Shown: positions 1 through 12,956 of the stretch, in pieces | How positions within the stretch are numbered: position 1 is the first letter of the stretch | Layout of the letters: each line of letters starts with the position of its first letter | NCBI GenBank assembly: GCA_009760855.2 | Contig: WPIO01000251.1 | Location: 62,001 to 126,000, forward strand | Origin: Cristatella mucedo | Lineage: Eukaryota > Bryozoa > Phylactolaemata > Cristatellidae | Direction: 5' to 3' | DNA: 64,000 nucleotides | Notes under the pieces: generated by a model | Told to the model about the DNA's origin: nothing | Database searches by the model: none | The model's input: only the letters and a program-made list of their open reading frames with translations | Translations under genes and position numbers: made by a program

Positions 1-314
1 AAGTTATTAAAGTGAACGTTGAAATCACCCATTACGAGGAAGGATCGATTTCTTGCACACAGAATCGAAATGAGATCGGAGAAATCTGAGATAAAGGAGG
101 ATTTGGTACCTGGTGGGCGATAGACTACTGCCACAATCGGTAGCTTGTTTTCGGGTGAGACCAAGACAATTGATTCAAAAGACTGCTTCGAAGGTACCGC
201 AAATGGCTTGAAGTTGAATTTCGAGCACACGATAATAGCAACTCCACCTCCAGTTTTGATTGATCTAGTGGTGTGAAAGAACGAGAAACCAGATGGAGTA
301 GCGTCTTTAATGCA
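1..314 (-). mobile_element. LINE A fragment, endonuclease region
   Basis: The reverse complement matches 56186-56500 of the long copy almost base for base, covering the G-G-G-V-A, Y-R-P-P-G and G-D-F-N blocks of the APE-type endonuclease. The element runs off the left edge of the window. Confidence 0.85.
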
Positions 315-454
315 AGTTCAGCCTAAAAGACTTTGCTGTATGTGCAGGAATGTAATCGGACTAATGACAGTAATGAGGCCTTTCAAAAGTGATTCTTTTT
401 AAGGGTACAATGCGGTTCAAACTGTTAAGAGGCTAACTTCAAAAAACAGAGACC

Positions 455-715
455 AAGAATATCATGGTTAATGGTGATATTCATAGGGTCAGCCAGCAAG
501 TGCGGTTAGTGGTAGCATGCACAGTGTCCCCATGCATACCAAATTAAGGACGAATCACATGGACCGACTAAATGCTGCCATAAATAGGTGGGTTTTAAGT
601 ATCGTCTTAAATGTGGTCAAGTCAGTGTATTACGTGACTGAAGTCGGGGTAGAGTTCCAGACTTTGACAGCACACGAACTAATGGCACAGTCTCCAAAGA
701 ATTTTAGGTTTGTCC
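455..715 (-). mobile_element. LINE A 3'-region fragment
   Basis: Matches the end of the reverse-transcriptase ORF and the start of the 3' UTR of LINE A in reverse orientation (compare 48660-48910). It is directly followed by forward LINE A tails. Confidence 0.8.
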
Positions 716-1079
716 TTACGGCCCGTTCTTGTGTGTGCTGACACTGTGCAGGCTGCCACTTGCCATGCTTGCATGCTGACTCTGTCCCTAACTCTGTTAT
801 TTTCTTGTTTATTGAGCATGATGCTATCACTAAACATTCAATCGTGCTTTCTGTGCAGCAAATTTAATCTGCCTAGAAAGAGATTGGGTTATCTGAGGGT
901 GCTATATCAAATATACTACCCCTAACCACGTTATTCGTGTTGTTTATCAAGCATAATATTACTCACCATTCAATTGCATTTCCATTTTCACCAAACGTAA
1001 AGCGCCTAGAAAGAGATTGAGTTATCTGACGGCGCTTTATCAAGTGCATTATTATTAATATTATATCATTATTATTATT
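716..1079 (+). mobile_element. Two successive LINE A 3' tails
   Basis: Two forward copies of the LINE A terminal region. The first ends at its GCCTAGAAAGAG block near 900. The second ends with the same block at about 1008-1047 followed by ATT repeats. Both are 5' truncated. Confidence 0.8.
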
Positions 1080-4000
1080 ATTAAAATCAGCTGTTTAGTC
1101 GTAAAAAGGAATGTCACTTTAAAATAATATATCGGACTTAGTGTCATTGCTTTCAGCTAGTGGGCAATGCCCATTTTTAACCTTTCCGTCAGACTTCATC
1201 TCAAAATTATTTCGAAGTATAATAAGAGTAATACCATCTTCTAAACCAAAGATTTTCTCTCTTCTTTATTTTTCAAAAAGTAAGCATTTTCTGATTCCTG
1301 CAAGGACAATTGCTTTGAATAGTTTCTCATTTTCTGATTTGTTTCGAATAGTCTTCAAGGATTTTATTGTACGGTGAACATTTAAGAACTGCCCTAAGTC
1401 AAATTAAAATGCTTCAAAATATTGAAAAACAGTAACATTTGTGTTATTCCTACTGAGCATAAGTTTCTAGCACAGCGTATAATTCCTAGTTGTATTCAAA
1501 CTGAGCAATGCTAAGGTTTTCTCTAATTACATAAATGCGGTCTCATATTATATTCATAAAAAAATTTTCAATCGCGTTGTTGATGGATCAGTGGAATTGA
1601 GCGTAATTCCAAGCCATCTTCAAACACCTTCGCCTCTTCTGTAGGTGATAAGAGCTTATAAGTCTAGGGCCAAATGCCATTGTCTAAGCAGCTGCAGTGA
1701 TTTCTACCTCAAGGATCTAATGTAAGCCTCGTCTTAGTTGCTTATATTTTTTATTTAAATATGTGCTTACCTTTCTTTGAAAATGAAACCACCTTTACTG
1801 GCATTGGGATCATAACATGCTTCAAACACCTCGCTCTCTCTCTCTAAGCGCCCCTTCAAAATATGCAGCGGTTATTACCTGTGAGCGGCAACTAATTTCT
1901 TAAATGTAATGACGCTAATTGAATATATTTCCTCCTCGATAAAAACTTGTGCGATTGCCAAAAAATGAAAGTGATTTATACAAGACCTATATAAAAAAGA
2001 CTTGCGATGTAATAATAAATTACGTCTTTAGCCTTGCAGGCTAGAAAGAGACATACTATGCGTAAATATTTTATTTTGCACGACCATTGTTATTTTAGTT
2101 TTGTCGACCACAGCATCTATATATGCTGCTTTCTTGCTCCAAAGTTATATTGCTCCTTTATAAGTCATACAATGAAAGGGGTGCCCTCAAATGTTTCACC
2201 TGTTGCTTGTGGCAGCTCAGCTCTCCGTTGAACATCAAGAGTGAGTCATTTTAACCTACTCGTCATCGGGCCTTTTATAGTCATTGTGGCCACTCAGTGA
2301 TTGAATGGAATGTTGGCTAATCTCAGAATAAATCCTACTAATACGTGACTGCTCATACCTGTTTGCTATGACTGAATCATATGCGAAATGTAGTGACGTA
2401 CAAATAATAACAGAGCCCCTATCGAAGCCTCTTTCTTCCTGAGCTCCGGTAAAAGAGCTGATGTTGGCAGGGTCTACTGTAAAAAAATTAATGATGCAAA
2501 CAGCTTATTGTTTAATTTTCTTTTAGCTTTTTAGAGTTCCATTGAAATTCGGATCTCATAAATTGACTTTTCCCCTTAGGAACCTGCTGACGTAGGTAGT
2601 CTCTATACTTGCCCATATACAAGTTTTTAAATTTCTGAATATTCTTATAAAATTTGGTATTTCATTCCATGTATCGCGTTTCCGTCACCTTGGATAATTC
2701 TAATTTTTATTTCAATAACATGGCCTAATCATTCGCAGCAGAACTTTGTACATCAGTCTATTTACTTCCTTGGTGGATCATGAGTATGGCCCCAGTCTTA
2801 ATAAAGGTAACACTCCAGCGAAAATGTTTTGGTGATTTTGCTATGCCAAATAGTTTGTTTTAACGAACTCAGCAATCTTGTCGGTAGTTCTTCTAATTTT
2901 AAAATGCATACTATTTATTGTCTGCATTATAAACAGTCTTCGAAGCGCTCAATTTAAAAATCTATTGAACAGTTGTGATTAGCACACAAGTATGTTGCAG
3001 TCCGATCCCTCAACCATAACGTTCAGCAACACTAACCCTTATTGGGGCTGTATACCTTCTAATAATTTGCATTAATAAACAAACTACCAAAGCTATTCTC
3101 TTCCGAATACCTTTAATTACCTTTACCCTTTAAATCATAATTAAATTTATATTCATGACTAAATTCTGTTTAATACTGATAAAAATACAGTATTTGAGCT
3201 CATTATAGGCTCAAAAAGGAACTTTAAAGGATTGGCTCTGATTATAGTACGGGAACAGATAGTTAAAATTAAAATACTCTCTTCATATGTCTGAGTGAAC
3301 TATACTGTGTACTTCAGCGTTGGGTTCTACCGAGACTTTAAGACCACTGAGTGAGGATTTTGCTTAAAAAAATTAGCGAACTATTTCCGAAAAATTGCTT
3401 GCTTATTTAATCATCGACGCTTTTTGTTTTACTACATAGCGTTTTATACACCTATGGTTACTATAGTAAATATTCTAAGATTACGTTTGACAATTTCTTA
3501 TGCAAGTGGCGAAGATTGCATCTCATGATGCACTTTTTATATATGCCCTTGGTTATTGTAGAGCGGCGGCTGACCTGAAATCTGTAATGCCCTTTATTTA
3601 GTCTTCTAATTACATATTACTAAGTTTGCCTGTATAAAAAACTGGTGTTCAAAAAATATGATTTCTTGTGCATTCTTTTTATCACTTGATTGCTGAAATT
3701 TGTTGTAGGCATCTCAGCAGCAGTGAACATTTTTGGTCAGACAAAACCTATGGGAAAACTGAGAAATCTGGAGTTTATTATCACATTCTACTCATTTGGA
3801 CGCTTGTCACAGTTTATAAAAGCAGAACCATTTGCCTGATTTTATCTTATGAATTATCTAAAATCGTTATAAAACGCTACACTGTGTTTAAGAACACCAT
3901 ATTTGCCTTATTATTATAAAATTCCACTACGATCAGTATCTAGGGATTTCAGTTTTATCTATAATCAAGTTTGGTCATCATAGAATGTGCTTAATTCTCT

Positions 4001-5300
4001 ATTTTCTCAGCAGTCATAGAAATGCATGAGCTGATTTTTTTTAATTATCAACATAATATCAATGAGGGTTTTGGAAGTTCTACAATTTTGATTTTGCAAG
4101 AAGTAGACCTTCGCATTTTTAATTCAGTAGCAAAAATGATGTGCTGTGCATTGAAATACAAATAAAGTCCAACGGTACGCTGCTTGCCTTTCAAAAGCCA
4201 AATATCTTTTCCAAAAGAGATACATCCCTCAGCTCCTGACTTACCAACCAGACCTCACGGCTCTGACTATCTAAATCGTGCTGTCAATTTCAAGTAAAAT
4301 TGCATTAATTCTTAAAATTAGTAGCTAATTACGCAAAGAATCTAATTTTTCAAGTGCTATTCGTTGACTGACCAATCTATTTCTTGTAATCCACGTGAAT
4401 TACGAACCGCTTCTTCTTCTTCTTCTTCTATTTCTGTGCATATGCATTTCAGCTATATGTAATACGTGTATATATGTGTGCTATATGTGCTATGTGTGCT
4501 ATATGTGCTACGGCTCAATCACTTCAGCCTTCTGTGATTGATCAATCATGAAAGCTACATGGTAACGATAGTTGGAACTAGCTATGGAAACTAGTTTAAA
4601 GCCATGCAATTCTTGCTCTATCGGTAACTTCTGAAATTGAGATCGTCAAGGGCTATGCCTAATGCACTACCTGTTGCTGCACTATTCGATCCTAGGAAAC
4701 CACAAGGTCCTACGTGTTATTATACTACCATGTTTCCTTGTTGAGTTTCAGATGATTTTCACTAAAACACTACCAAAAAAGCATACATTGAACCATTAAG
4801 GTGTGCGGAGTAGACTATTCTCTCTAGTACAGTCCACTAGTTGGTGTGAAATATTTCTGAATAATTATTACGGAAGTGCACTTGGCGGTACTGGTCAGTA
4901 TGTAAACTACAAGAATTTAGAAAGAACTTATGTTTTATTATTCTTATGTTTAAGATGCCAATTCTTTGTGATTCTTCGAATGTTTTTACTACCAGGACTG
5001 TTCCACATGCTGGTATCATTGCCTCCAGGCGTCAATAAAGGCATCCATATTGTGAGTTGGGTTATTTTGCTTTTTGATGTATAATTCCTGAACAAGCCTC
5101 TCGATCTTTAATTCTTAGGGATCCGATTATTGACGGCATTGTTCAACCAGTTTGTAGATGGACGGGTTTTGGCAATCTGTTTTCTGTTGAAAATATCGAT
5201 GTCAGGCCTCGACTGAGTTGCTTCTGCGAGGTAGTTTTTCGGTAATGCGAGCGCGAACCACATTTGCAAATGAAACCTTGAAATTTCACCTCCGTCTCTT
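1080..5300. other. No recognised gene; AT-rich flank with short simple repeats
   Basis: Nothing coding is convincing on either strand. A TTC repeat lies near 4411-4428 and a degenerate run of TATATGTGC-like words at about 4465-4512. Downstream flank of the receptor gene. Confidence 0.5.
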
Positions 5301-5309
5301 TGTAGTCTG

Positions 5310-5960
5310 CCTGTGTATTTCTTCCCAGTAAGTTTTCTATAGTGTCATTAGATGAGGGATTTTTCGGCCAATTTTCCTAAAACAGCAGGAACATCTACTA
5401 CACGATCGTTGCTTAGAGCTAAAATAATTATGACGTGCATTGGCAGATTTTTGTCGTCGTGGTATGATATTTTAAGATTGAAATATTGAGCCTTGGTCCT
5501 AAAATTCTGTCCGATTTTAAACAAGTATCCGATTAGCTGCTCTCCAAAGAACATAGTTGAACTGTCATTCTTAAAAGTTTTTCAAAATCTGACTTTATAT
5601 TTGCCGGATTCGGAGTTAGCTGCAGTTCGAGCAGTTTTGACGTCACGTTCGTATCCTTCTTCTGGTTTGTCTTGCACTAAGATGTAGACGAGATGAAATG
5701 CAGAACCCTCTATTGATGCAGGAACAGCAAACACTTGAGAGAATAACGTTGGTGCGACTTTCAATTTTCCAAATAAGTTCCAGATTAGCAATAGTACCAA
5801 AAGTCGGAATGTTTGCGTCGTCTTAACCAGAATTCCACAGCAAAAAATTGTTTTACCTGTTTTACTTTTAAGCGGATCTGCAATAATAATATTATCAATA
5901 GTTTTAAGTGGACCACATGAAACAGCACGTCCCTTTCATTGTCGTTAAATGGTTCGTAAA
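5310..5960 (-). pseudogene. MULE-type transposase fossil
   Basis: Two reverse-strand reading segments (5800-5582 and 5554-5348) in order resemble the catalytic region of Mutator-like (MULE) transposases. An F-G-T-x-x-N-L-E block near 5790 is followed after a frameshift by K-V-A-P-T-L-F-S-Q, then A-F-H-L-V-Y-I-L-V-x-D-K-x-x-x-x-Y, and later Q-N-F-R-x-K-A-Q plus a short hydrophobic segment before a stop. The Asp-Gly of the usual D-G-T-F-K motif is lost, and stops and frameshifts break the frame, so it is inactive. Family assignment is from remembered motif patterns and was not searched. Confidence 0.55.
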
Positions 5961-6480
5961 GAAACTGTACATTCTGAAAGATGGCTGGCTGCCAAAATAA
6001 AATTCCTGCTATCCTCTATTGAATTATTTGTCAACGTTTCTCCGTAGTTATTACAATTCGTTGAAAAATGTCTGCAAAAACCTTAGTTGCTTCATTTTAT
6101 TATCACGTGATACATTATTTTGCTCTGTCACAATAACATCATTGATATAACTGACCTTAATGAGCCAAGAACAATCTTTCTTGGAAGTTCTCTATTAAAT
6201 GCTTCAATCAGCAAGAACTCATAATTTCGACGTAGTCTGCTCATCTAAAATTAAAATAATGGTCTTTTTCTTCGACAGACGGCTTTCTCCGTGACTAAAA
6301 AGCTACAGTTAACAGCTCTCGTGGCGATGCTCACAAGTTGTTGTCTCTCCTCGAAAGCTTGGTTTTCTCTTTCGCCTCTGCATAACTCTGACCACCACCC
6401 ACACGGTAAATCTCTTAAATTATGCCATAGGTTCAACATATTACCTCAATCCTGCGAAATCCACTCTAATTAGGCTAACA
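5961..6480. other. No recognised gene
   Basis: Short open frames on both strands at 6251-6473 show no family features. The stretch may include the decayed 5' part of the neighbouring MULE fossil. Confidence 0.4.
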
Positions 6481-6966
6481 TTGACCAAAGATTAGCGTTG
6501 CCAAGCTCAGCTTTCGCAATACTATTGTAATACATTTTCGATTTTATCTGTCCACCAAATACCACGATGCTTCGTGCATGCTTACTTATGCAAATGAGCT
6601 TTGAGGCCGGATGTCTGTACCGCTATGCTTCGAAATCCATTCTATTTCCCGTCAAATCTACAACAAATCGGCTGAGTACAACTCCAAAAGTTTCGGAATA
6701 TCAAACTACGCAGCACATACAATGTACCCAAATAATGTCGCTCGATTCCGCAGATGCATTCTCACGAAGTACACTGAAATAACTTTGCAGTGGCCCAGGC
6801 TAATATGGCAAGCCACCGCAATTCACTGCATTCCACAGTGCACCAAAAGAAATCCTGATCGCAAAGTTCAGTTCTTGATTGCATACGACAGCACTCTCAG
6901 CGAAATTGCACTTAAAATTCATTCACTTGCATTGCCACGGCCGTTCTCGTGAAATGCGCTGCAATG
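6480..6966 (+). repeat. Diverged interspersed repeat, forward copy of the 8.1-10.6 kb family
   Basis: The segment 6541-6960 matches the reverse complement of about 9310-8840. Shared landmarks are the paired reading segments around 6640-6782 and 9247-9056, a cluster of TGCAATnCACTGCAnTCC words, and ACGGCCGTTCTCGTG at 6937-6951. It ends where LINE A begins. Confidence 0.6.
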
Positions 6967-8130
6967 GCATATGCTCTCCCTCTTTCTGGTGTGATTGCCA
7001 AGCACAATCTAGGCTCTCACTTCTATGTGGATGACACTCAGTTGTACCTTTGCTTTAATCCCTCCCAGCCTTCGTGAACCTCAAATTCTCTCAACTCACT
7101 TGCTGCATGTATTGATGATATCCGCACATGGATGGCAGCAAATTTGCTAAAACTAAAGATGATAAAACTAACATACTAGTTATCAGAAAACCCAGAGGGA
7201 ATCCGAAATTGAAAATGCTGACGCTCAAAATTGGCTCTGCCAGCATATCTCCTGATGAATCAGCTCGAAATCTAGGTCTCATGTTCCAAAGTGATCTTTT
7301 GTAAGACGACCACATCAGCTCAGAACATTCATCAGCTCCACAGTCATGTCTGCCTACTTTCAGCTACATAACATTGCTAAAATTCACGCTTGTTTAGATT
7401 AGGATACCACTCTAAGTTGATCCATGCATTTGTGGCATTTCGTCTTGACTTCTGTAAGTTATTGCTTTCTGTCCTACCGGCATGTGCAACTAGGCACTTC
7501 GAGATGGTGCCAAACTCCTCAGCTAGGCTTGTCTGTCGTGAGCGTCGCAGTTGCCACATCACACCACTTCTCGCCGACCTGCACTGGCTACCAGTCGAGC
7601 AACGGATCGATTTCAATGTTTTGTCGCTCACTTTTAGGTCACTTCATTCTTTGGCTCCAGCCTATCTCTCAGATATACTCCCCCGTCAGGCCAAGCATCG
7701 AACCACCAGCTTTTTGGACTCCAACAGTCTACAAATACCTCGTACCAACCTTAAATCCTTGGGAGACCGTGCTTTTAGTTCGTATGCTCCCAAAGCCTAG
7801 AACTCTCTCCCGACCTGCGTCAGAACTTCCCCTGACCTGACAAGATTAAAAAAAATTTAAGAACACATCTATTTAGGACAGCATTTAGTGGGTCCCTGTG
7901 ATTCGTCGTTCATGTGCTTATGCGTGCTGACTCTGTGCAGGCTACCACTAACCACATTTGCATGCTGACCCTGTGCATGTCACCCCTAACCATGTTATTC
8001 ATTTTGCTTATCAAGCATGATATAACTCACCTTTCAATTACATTTCCCTTTGCAAAAAATGTAAAGCACCTAGAAATACATTGAGTTCTCTGAGGGCGCT
8101 TTATCAAGACCAGTAATACTATTATTGCTA
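6967..8130 (+). mobile_element. LINE A copy, reverse transcriptase to 3' tail, decayed
   Basis: Starts in the palm region (ACTTCTATGTGGATGACACTCAG, a V-D-D version of the Y-A-D-D box), continues through the thumb and C-terminal domain, and ends with the conserved terminal block at about 8068-8105 and a short degenerate ATT tail. Frameshifts and stops interrupt it. It is inserted in, or bounded by, the 6.5-10.6 kb repeat family. Confidence 0.85.
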
Positions 8131-10560
8131 TTACAATGGACTGCAGCAGCCATGGCCATTCAAATCCACTGCAATCCACCAACTCCACCGCATACAAAAT
8201 CTAAAGAGATTGCCCTGAGCTCCATTTTTTGTTGAGTATAAAAGTGCACTGTGCTGTGTGCACAATCACGTAAAATAAGAAACATTGAGGATCTTCGCAC
8301 AATAGCAATGGGTGGCAATCATCTGAAATGACCTGTAAAACTAATGCAATCCACTCTATTCTACTGTAAATCCTCCTCAAATCGCCATCGCGAAGCTCTA
8401 CAAGTTCGGGTTGCTGTGCGGTGGACTGCAGCGGATTTCGGTGGATTGCGGTATGGTACCGGGACTTTGCAATCACTTGCAATTTATTGCACGAGAACGC
8501 CTGTGAGCAGTTGAGCGAGCTTTTGTGGGTGCACTTTTAAATTAAGTCAAGGCCTATATGCAATGTCAATTAGAGCTTCGAAGTGGCAATTTGAGGATGA
8601 ATTGCAGTGGAATACAGTGGGTTGTGGTAGTTTCACAGGTCATTTTAGGCCATCGTAGCCCATCGCCATAGTGGGTGGATGCACAATTTTTTCCTTTTAA
8701 GTGGTTGAGGACCTTGGATACCGCAAGTTGGACTTTGATATGCATTAAAAACTGAAGCTCGGTGCAATATATTTCAATTTTGTTTAAGCCCTGGATTCTT
8801 TGAATTAAAGTGTAGTGTGTTATTGGCCCGGGCTACTGCAGTCCATTGCAGACATTGCACGAGAACGGCCGTGTCTATACGAGCGAAAATTGTGTTAGTG
8901 CAATTTTTGCAGTGTGCTGTCATATGCAATTATAAAAGAGACTTTTTTAACAAGATTTATTTCGTTGCACGATGGAATGCAGTATATTGTGTTGGATTAA
9001 GATTTATTTTGGTGGATTGTGGTGCATTGCGGTAACGGTGTGGGACACTGCAATGTTATTTCAGTGGACTTCGTAAGAAAGCATCAGCGGAATCGCGAAA
9101 ACTTTTCTGGGTACAGTATACTTGTAGTGTCGTTTTATATTCCAAACTTTTTGGAGCTGTGCTCAGCTGATTTGTGGTGGATTTGATGGGAACTAGAATC
9201 AATCGTGGTGTATTTCGGTGGATAGCAGTACAGGCGTCTGGCATCAAAGCTCATTTACATAAGTGAGCGTGCACTCAGCGACATGGAATTTGGTGGACAT
9301 TTAAAATATAACGTTTACTACAATATTAGTACAAAATTTGAGCTCGGTAACATTAATACCTGGTCGATGTGAGCCTAATTAGGGGAAGGTAATTTGTCGA
9401 GCCAACGTGCCGCTGCGGTCTCGCACCACACCGGTCATAGCCGGGGTGGCATGCTGCATGATAAAATGATCAAGGAACTGTACCGGCCTGGTTAGAGAGC
9501 CGTCATATCGTCGGGATCATATTACTACACTGACTGAATACAAATAGAACTCCTCATCTTTTCTCAAATCTATTATTTGCTCACATAATATACTAATTAT
9601 AAATAACTTTCATTCAAATAATTATTAATTATTTTTAGCTGCCACAGCTGTTTGATTTGGCCGCGTGCAGATTTTTTTGGGTTGCTTGCATTGCCTGCTT
9701 TTGTCAGTTCGCTTTTTTCTGAACAATTTTTGTCTGGGTGCCCAATTGAGAATTAGAGCTTCACGGCCTCCGTGCAGTTGATTCGTGACGGATTTAGGTT
9801 GTATTCACCCAGGCCATAGCTGTCACTTCCCATTTATTGCCCGTGATTTCACTCTCGAAAACGATTTGAGTCATGTGTGCATACTTTAAATCCAGTGTAC
9901 TGTCATGCAAGGAGATCTGGAGCTTCGCCCACCATGGATCAGGCTGCATAATAGATTGGCTCATTTTCCTGGCTATGGCTGTCGATTGCCATGCATTGTC
10001 ACTTTTTAAAGCTCGAATTGTGCTTTTAAGGTATGCGCTATAATAAGAATTCAAACGAATATTTGGCAATGCTTATTTCTAGTCTTTTTACAGTCCAAGA
10101 TTTAAATATGCAGCGGTATCTCCCGGATGATTGCAATCTATTGCAATCGATTGCACAAGAATGCTTGCACCATTTCTGGTGAAATTTGACAGTCCACTCG
10201 GCGTTAATGTGTCTGCAAAGTAAAACTAAAAGGATCCATTTGCTTGGGCTAAATTTATTTTGTGGTTTAATTCATCGGGTTGAGGTTTATTTAGGTGGAC
10301 TGAGATTTTGGCCTACGCTGCTGCAATGTACTGTTTCCAACTTCAGGAGAACGTGCATCGTGTGGAATAGTGCAAAATTATGCATTTATATGTGAAATAT
10401 AGTAATTTTTAATATTCGATATTATTTGGGACTTAGAATGGCTGATTTGTAATGTATTTTAAGAGGCTTAAATTTGATTATGTTGGATGGTTATCGTGTG
10501 AGGTGAATTTTAGTTTAGATCAGCATTTTTGCAGCTAATATGCATGAAAAGGTGTGTGAG
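8131..10560. repeat. Diverged repeat array rich in TTGCA/CATTGCAG words, unit about 370 bp
   Basis: The phrase TTGCACGAGAACG recurs at about 8487 and 8856, with a variant TTGCACAAGAATG at about 10151. Around each lie similar blocks of TGCAATyrCTTGCA and GTGGATTGCGGTG words. Spacing of the two best matches is about 370 bp. Copies are strongly diverged and some may be inverted. No coding function is visible; open frames here are short. Confidence 0.5.
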
Positions 10561-11175
10561 CACAATGACAGAAAATTAGGTGAAAATTTCAAACAATGAT
10601 CTGCAATGCTTACAAATTAAAGCTTGCCGATGTCTAGTCGATTGCAGATCAACTAAAGTGGATTTACAAGGGTGGCATTAAAGATTCAATTCCGAACTCT
10701 TTGTTCCAAACACTCAAAAGACTATTTCAAAAGCAACTAGAAATACTCTATTACTAGGAATCAAAAATAGGTGTATTAATTTTATTTTTTGATTACTCTA
10801 TTCAATATCCATATTTTGGAGCCTCTGAGCTAATTCTTTGATTTGCAGTAGCCTGAAGATCGTGGAATAGATTCAAAAACTTGCTATGTTAATACGTTTA
10901 GTTTGCCTCTTAAAAGAAGAAAGAATATAGATATTATTATAATCAGGAGAAAGAAGGAACAAAGCTATTAGTATAGTCCAAAAAAATAGCTTCTTCACGT
11001 AGACAAAAGTTTGAATTTGGTCAAGGTGACCCGAAACTAACTTGTTGATAAAACGTTACAATGTATGAACTGTTTATAGGAATACTGCTGTCAAATTGGC
11101 ATTACACGGCCAATAAGAAATTACAGTTTAACTGGGAGTGTATCAACAACAATAAATAAATATCGCCTAGGCCGG
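10561..11175. other. No recognised feature
   Basis: AT-rich sequence between the repeat array and a LINE A copy. Nothing recognised on either strand. Confidence 0.4.
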
Positions 11176-11179
11176 GCTA

Positions 11180-12956
11180 CCCACCTCATGAACTATTGCC
11201 TCACGAGTTCTTGCACAAACCGTTATGCATAAGTACACACATAAATATGTTATTAGCCTCAGGTCACATTCCAGCCTCTTTAAAAAAAGGCATCAGTCAG
11301 ACCACTACTCAAAAAAGCAGCATAAGATCGACAGATCTTTAGCAACTGCCGCCCAGTCTCCCTTCCACCATTTCTATCAAATACACGAGCGAGTCTTGGC
11401 AGACCAGCTGAACTCACATATTGAAACTTCAAGCCTTGCTAGTAAATTATAGTCTATATATTATTATATATATATATATATACTATATATATTATTGTTA
11501 TAGTCTAGTTTTAGAGTCAATAACTGCACAGAGTCGGCATATTTTCGGGTGTATAACGATCTACCGAGGAATGCAGACTTAGGTAAAGTATTTCGGGTTG
11601 TTATGCTCGATTTTTCATCAGCTTTTGATACTATTGATTACCAAGTCTTTGTTGAGTGACTCTCATCTCGCCTGGGCATCTGGTACTGCATTGCAATAGT
11701 TTAGGTCCTATTTTAGTGGAGACTAAAATATAGATGGTACTGGACACCGATCGTCCAAGGAGCAGCAGAAATTTGAGCTCCCTCTGAACTCTTCGCAAGT
11801 TCCCGTTCTTTTCACGGTTTATACTCTCCCTTTTTCCGATGTGATTGCCAGGCACAACCTAGGCTTTTTCTTATATGAAGATGGCAACCACTTCTGCCTG
11901 TACTTTGATCCCTTCCAGCCCGCCAGAACGTCAAATTCTCTCAGCTCCCTTGATACATGTATTTTGACATCCGCACATGGATGGCAGCAAACTTTCTGAA
12001 ATTGGAGGATGACAAAATCAACTTGCTAGTTTCGGGAAAATTGAGATTCTGAAATTAGAAGGTTTAACTCACGATTAGCTCTTTCACAAATTACCTGTTG
12101 AATCTGCACCAAATTTAGTTGTCCTCTTCCAAATTTACTTTTCATTAGACAATAACCATTTCAGCTCCACAGTCAAGTGTGCCTACTGTCAGCTACACAA
12201 CATTGCTGAAATTTGGGTTTGTTTAGATAGGGATACCTCGCATAAATGATTTCATGCATTCTTGACATCCTGTCTTGACTTCAGTAAGTCACTGCTTGCT
12301 TTTATACCGGCCAGTGCAACTAGGCACTTAAAATGAGTGCACAGCTCTGCATCTAGGCTTACCTGTCATGGGCGTCACGGTTGCCATATAACGTCGCTTC
12401 TCGTTGACCTTCACCGGCTCCCTGTCGAGCGACGCGTCAGCTTCAAGGTTTTGTCGTACACTTTCAGGTCTTTTCATTATTGGGCTCCAGACTACCTGTC
12501 AGATTTACTCCCAAGCAGGATAAGCATCGTACCAGCCGCTTTTCGGAATGAAGCTACTTACTCATACCTCTCACAAATCTCAAATTCTTCGGAGACCATG
12601 CCTTTAGTTCGTATGCTCACAAAGCCTGGAACTCACCCCCGACTTTGCGTCATGACATCTCTTGACTTTACCACCCTTTTAAAGAAACTAACAACGCGTC
12701 TCTTTATCACAGAATTTAAAGGGTCCATGTCATTTTTACTTTATGTGACAATGCGAACCTACAGTTTGCATGCTGCACCTAACCCTACTTGCATGCTTAC
12801 CCTGTGCATGTCACCACTAACCAAATTATTCTTGTTGTTTATTGAGCATGCCACCACTAACCATTCGATCGTGTTTCCTTTTCAAAAATGCATAGTGCCA
12901 AGAAAGTGATTGAGTTATCTGAGGGCGCTATAGCAATCTTATTATTATTATTATTA
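11180..12956 (+). mobile_element. LINE A copy, reverse transcriptase to ATT tail, decayed
   Basis: Begins at the segment before the first RT block and runs through the finger, palm and C-terminal parts to a terminal GGGCGCTATAGCAA block and ATT repeats at 12938-12956. Multiple frameshifts. An AT-rich stretch of about 41 bp at 11457-11497 interrupts it between two copies of TTATAGTCTA. Confidence 0.85.

Noticed and set aside
4803-5084. Plus-strand 93-codon frame with hydrophobic stretches
   Set aside because: No recognisable family, no splice support, and it lies beside a decayed MULE.
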